A stretch of 64,000 nt of DNA from Megascapheus bottae (taxonomy: Eukaryota; Chordata; Mammalia; Rodentia; Geomyidae), in contig JANJXV010000030.1 in NCBI GenBank assembly GCA_024803745.1, positions 1,259,001 through 1,323,000 of the forward strand. The letters run 5' to 3'. The number at the start of each line of letters is the position of its first letter. Positions within the stretch are counted from its first letter, which is position 1. The translations under genes were made by a program, and so were the position numbers. Below, piece by piece: positions 59,827 through 64,000 of this stretch. The notes beneath the pieces are model-generated. The model saw only the letters and a list, made by a program, of their open reading frames with translations, was not told the DNA's origin and did no database searches.

Positions 59827-61448
59827 GTAAGTTCCCTTCTTCCTGTCTGCCTCCCCTCCCTCGTCTTGCAGCCTTGCTCCCCTCTCCTTCCCCCCCCCCA
59901 TGCCCACTCATTGGCTTGCTTGGCTCCCTGTGCTAGGCCATGGTGTCAGCTGCTAATCACTGGCCTCCGACTTGCAGGCAGCCCCGGAACTGACGTGGAT
60001 CTGGGCTGCCTGGCCTTGCGCTCCCGCTGATGTGCGTTCATTAAAACACCTGCCCTCCCAGGCATTTCCACAGCTTGCTTTGGAGTGGGTGCCAGGCAGG
60101 GTCCCCACTGAGGCCTGGCTCTTCTTGTCCCCCTGGGGCTGGCGTTCCAGGCTGTGCCCTGCGGCCTGGAGCTCTCTGCCATGTCGCTGTTTCCTGGGTA
60201 GGGGCATCTGAGACCCTCAGATCTGGGCATGTGTGGGTCTGGGTCCTGGGCTTGAACTGAGCAGGCGATGGTGCCTCCTGTGTGACAGGGGTGAGGCAGT
60301 GCATTGCCCTTGGAGCTAGCCAGACTTCACGAGACTTGTGTGACAAATGCAGTAGCAAAGGCCAGCGGGCCCAGGCGGTCAGCCCTGGGGGAGGGGCAGG
60401 TGGCACCCAGCGTGACAGGCCTCGTGGTTCTTCCTGGCTCCCTCTGGTGGCCAGGAGCTGTTTCCTCCCACTGGAGAGAGGGCCGTTGAGTGCGCCATGG
60501 CCTCCTGCCCGGAGGCCAGAGGCGGTGAGGGAGCCGCTCTGGCTGCCAGCGCTGGGCTGACCCCAACACCCCCTCTGCCCCTGCCGCCTTGACTGGGCCG
60601 TGATGTCACGGGAGGGCGGGCAGGCCCCCACCCCCTGAGTTACTCAGACAGCCGTGGGAATGTGACTCAACTGCTGGGTCGTATTTTTAACTTGTAGCAG
60701 GGGGAGAATTTGTTTTGAGGCTGAGTGTTAATTTTGGAATAAAACCCCGCTCTCCAGAACAGGCTTCGGTAAACAAATGATCTAATGAGTCTGCAGGGCT
60801 CCCGCTCTTCACAGCCCTGGGTCCGCCTGCCACAGGGCTGAGACTCGGCCGCCCCAGCATGCCCCTTGGTGCCAAGAGTCCAAAGAACTCGTGGAACCTT
60901 CTGTGTGACCCAGACATCCCCCAGAGATTTCCAAAAGAGATCCTGCTGCAGGGGAGAAAACTTTGAGGTTCGTTTGCAACTTACTTAGCTGAGGAAGACA
61001 GGGTGTCTTTGGGGCTTGGCGAAGGAGGTGTGAATGTCAAAGGACCCCCCATCCCAGACAGTTTTAGAGCCCCGGATCTTTTCTTGGCTGCTGTTCAGAG
61101 CTAAGACAGGTGTTTCCAGCACCCTGCCCTCACACCCCGTCTACCCACACGGCCATTTGACCGATCGCCACACACTGAGGTTTGTGCAGGCGGCGCTGGG
61201 GGAGGGCTGCAGTGTGGGTGATGGATGTTGGAACCCGCAGACCTGAGAGGTGCTGTGGGACTTGGGGGGAGGGCGCCCCTGGACACCAGCTGGACTGTGA
61301 GTTCCAGAAAATAACTGATTCCAGGACAGCTGGCCTTGCACAGAGGCCCTGGTCCACCAGCCCCTTCCGTGGAGACTGGACATGCTCTGACGGGGCCACA
61401 CTGGGGCCCCTGGGGCTGAGCCAAGAGTCTGAGATTAGCTGCACTGGC

Positions 61449-61475
61449 CGGGGGGGGGGGGGGCCGGGGCCCGGT
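61449..61475 (+). repeat. Poly-G run, G-quadruplex candidate
   Basis: CCGG leads into about 14 consecutive G, then CCGGGGCCCGG. It is intronic. Confidence 0.85.
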
Positions 61476-62028
61476 TGGAGAGTGTGGGTCAGTCACGCGG
61501 GAGACGTGGGTGGCTCTGTCAGGACAGTGGCTCCGGTCATCGGCCGTGCTGTGGGGTGCACAAGCAGGCCTAGTTGGCCAGACAGACCAGAGAGAAGCAA
61601 TGGTGCCTTACAAGGCCGGGGCCCAGCCACCCCACACGCTGAGGAAGCCCCTTGAACCCAGGGCCGGGCCAGCCACAGTTTTCTCTCAAAGGCACCCTGG
61701 TGGCCACTCACAGGGCCACGGTGTGGGGTGGCAGGGCCCCCAGGACCTTGTATTTGCTACTCACGTGTGGCCCTGGGGTCAAAGCCACCGTGTCTCTTAG
61801 TTTCCCCCGGGGCTTTTCATGCTCACCTTGTCTAGCTCACCTCTGTCCTCATAGCATTAGACTATGAATATGTGTGTGAGACAGACAGATGGAGGGACGG
61901 ACGGGGAGAGGGAGGCTTGCAGTGCTGCCGCTGCTCCTGCCAGGCCAGGAGCAGCCAATGGTGGCCTCGCTGGACCTGTGCAATCTCTAAATGCATGCAG
62001 GGTTCTCCAGGAATGCTGCGCAAAGGGG

Positions 62029-62053
62029 TGTGTGAGTGTGTGTGTGTGTGTGT

Positions 62054-62088
<35 letters not shown>
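62029..62088. repeat. Compound (GT)n microsatellite
   Basis: GT runs are interrupted by GAGT twice (near 62035 and 62059), which usually stabilises such arrays. Confidence 0.96.
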
Positions 62089-62090
<2 letters not shown>

Positions 62091-62129
62091 GCTTACCAAC
62101 GCTGCAAGCAGGGGGACCTGTGGGTCTTC

Positions 62130-62215
62130 CTTCACCCTCACCTGTGTGACTTCAGGCAGCTTACGTAGCCTCTCTGAGCCTGGGTTGTCCTGCCTCTAAG
62201 GTGAGGAGAATGGAA
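62130..62215 (+). repeat. MIR element, sense
   Basis: CTCACCTGTGTGACTTCAGG, CAGCTTACGTAGCCTCTCTG and AGCCTGGGTTGTCCTGCCTC match the MIR core in order. Confidence 0.8.
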
Positions 62216-62504
62216 TTGAGCACACATGCACGTGCACACACACACGCACACACGCACCCATGGCACAGGGTAGCTCTGTGGCTGCCTCGTGGTTGTGGCT
62301 ATGCGCGCTGAGCCCCCGCTCCTGAGAATGCAATCTCAAGGGGCCCCACCTGGGAGGCGTGGGGAGCGTGGAGGGGAAGCTGAGCGGCCCCAGGCCAGGG
62401 TCGTCGCAGCCCTGACTCGCAGTGCTCAGCAGCCACTGGTGTGAGAACGGGGGGAGCAGCTGCTGGACACAGGATCTGTAATTCTTGCCGAGATCAAACT
62501 GTCA

Positions 62505-62720
62505 GAAAACAGCCAGGCAGGTGCAGTGGCTACGACTGCAATCGCAGCTGGCTGGCAAGCGGGGAAAATCCTGGTTTCAGGAGTGAGAGGTCAGATCCGT
62601 GACTAGAGACCAAAAGATGCTCTGTAAACAAGTAACAGCCGGGGCCTGGTGTGGCTCAGGTGGCGGCCTGCCTGCCCAGCAAGCGTGCGCCCCTCGGTCC
62701 CGGGAGCAGGAGGGGGAGGC
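62505..62720 (+). repeat. Degraded composite SINE
   Basis: CAGGTGCAGTGGCTACGACT and GCAATCGCAGCTGGCTGG resemble the B1-like half. CTGGTGTGGCTCAGGTGGCG and CTGCCCAGCAAGCGTGCG resemble the ID-like half. Confidence 0.6.
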
Positions 62721-62929
62721 ACAAAGGCGAGCTCCCTCGAGCGGCTTCCGAGGGGCCTTGGCAGGCAGCGGGCTTCTGGTGTGACCACCTGTGTCCAAGC
62801 CGCAGCGTCGGGGGTGCGGCCAGGGCCCAGCTGGCCACTCTCACATGTCACCCACTCCAGGCTCTGTGGCCCTGCCATGCGTGGCCAAGTCCCGATCCCC
62901 AGCCCCAGCATCCCGGCTCCGGCCGGCTC

Positions 62930-64000
62930 CTCCTCACACCCTCTTCTCCTCCTCCTCACGTCCTCTTCTCCTCCTCACCGCCCTCTTCTTCTCCTCACGT
63001 CCTCTTCTCCTCCTCCTCACGTCCTCTACTCCTCCTCACACCCTCTTCTCCTCCTCCTCACGTCCTCTTCTCCTCCTCCTCACGTCCTCTTCTCCTCCTC
63101 CTCACGTCCTCTTCTCCTCCTCCTCACGTCCTCTTCTCCTCCTCACGTCCTCTTCTCCTCCTCACGTCCTCTTCTCCTCCTCCTCACGTCCTCTTCTCCT
63201 CCTCCTCACGTCCTCTTCTCCTCCTCCTCACGTCCTCTTCTCCTCCTCCTCACGTCTTCTTCTCCTCCTCCTCACGTCCTCTTCTCCTCCTCACGTCCTC
63301 TTCTCCTCCTCACGTCCTCTTCTCCTCCTCCTCACGTCCTCTTCTCCTCCTCCTCACGTCCTCTTCTCCTCCTCCTCACGTCCTCTTCTCCTCCTCCTCA
63401 CGTCCTCTTCTTCTCCTCACGTCCTCTTCTCCTCCTCCTCACGTCCTCTTCTTCTCCTCACGTCCTCTTCTCCTCCTCCTCACGTCCTCTTCTTCTCCTC
63501 ACGTCCTCTTCTCCTCCTCCTCACGTTCTCTCCTCCTCCTCACGTCCTCTTCTCCTCCTCCTCACGTCCTCTTCTCCTCCTCACGTCCTCTTCTCCTCCT
63601 CACGTCCTCTTCTCCTCCTCCTCACGTCCTCTTCTCCTCCTCCTCACGTCCTCTTCTCCTCCTCCTCACGTCCTCTTCTCCTCCTCACGTCCTCTTCTCC
63701 TCCTCCTCACGTCCTCTTCTCCTCCTCCTCACGTCCTCTTCTCCTCCTCCTCACGTCCTCTTCTCCTCCTCCTCACGTCCTCTTCTCCTCCTCACGTCCT
63801 CTCCTCCTCCTCACGTCCTCTTCTCCTCCTCCTCACGTCCTCTTCTCCTCCTCCTCACGTCCTCTTCTCCTCCTCCTCACGTCCTCTTCTCCTCCTCACG
63901 TCCTCTTCTCCTCCTCCTCACGTCCTCTTCTCCTCCTCCTCACGTCCTCTTCTCCTCCTCCTCACGTCCTCTTCTCCTCCTCCTCACGTCCTCTTCTCCT
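62930..64000. repeat. 22/19-bp polypyrimidine minisatellite, running off the window end
   Basis: About fifty units of CCTCTTCTCCTCCTCCTCACGT (22 bp; written here as CCTCTTCTCCTCCTC + CTCACGT) and 19-bp variants that lack one CTC or have TTCTTC. Each unit is all C/T except a single CACG step. Units of 22 and 19 alternate in blocks, e.g. four long then two short. It is at least 1.07 kb long and its far end is not in the window. Confidence 0.97.

Larger units (their letters stand above)
59827..64000 (+). other. SLC35F3: SLC35F3 intron 3 (partial)
   Basis: The intron begins with a perfect GTAAGT donor and has no acceptor-plus-exon combination that I recognise before the window ends. It contains a MIR copy, a compound GT repeat, a degenerate SINE, long G runs and the start of a large minisatellite. 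Confidence 0.8.

Noticed and set aside
62930..64000. CRISPR-like array
   Set aside because: Regular 22/19-bp units but no unique spacers, in a mammalian intron; it is a minisatellite.

Overview
This window is mammalian nuclear DNA, almost all of it non-coding. It is GC-rich overall and full of microsatellites, and it carries decayed L1 and MIR copies. It also carries many SINEs built from a tRNA/ID-like half and a second related or 7SL/B1-like half. The SINEs are neither mouse nor rat B1/B2/ID. Two copies with clean target-site duplications (13.8 kb apart in kind but of one family, at 5.3 and 33.8 kb) and a third with a weak one resemble what I recall of kangaroo rats and pocket mice. My best guess is therefore a geomyoid/castorimorph rodent; the order is much safer than the family.

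One protein-coding gene is supported: SLC35F3, a solute carrier of the drug/metabolite transporter superfamily whose human form is reported to move thiamine. It lies on the + strand and only its first three coding exons are present. Exon 1 is 36043-36118 inside a CpG island, exon 2 is 44398-44722 and exon 3 is 59607-59826. Together they encode 207 residues with consistent splice phases (1, 2, 0) and no disabling change. The remaining half of the protein must lie beyond position 64000.

Layout: 1-35.5 kb is 5' flank of this promoter, or intron of a longer transcript if a distant upstream first exon is used, as I recall for human. No exon was recognised there. 35.5-36.7 kb is the CpG-island promoter and first exon, with two short upstream ORFs before the main start, one of them a bare start-stop. 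36.1-44.4 kb is intron 1, 44.7-59.6 kb intron 2, and 59.8 kb to the end is intron 3. The window ends inside a long 22/19-bp polypyrimidine minisatellite.

No CRISPR array, operon, phage, integrative element or defence system is present. I found no convincing new biological system. The items most worth checking are the start-stop upstream ORF and weak exon-1 splice donor, the terminal minisatellite, and two AT-rich islands that could be regulatory elements.
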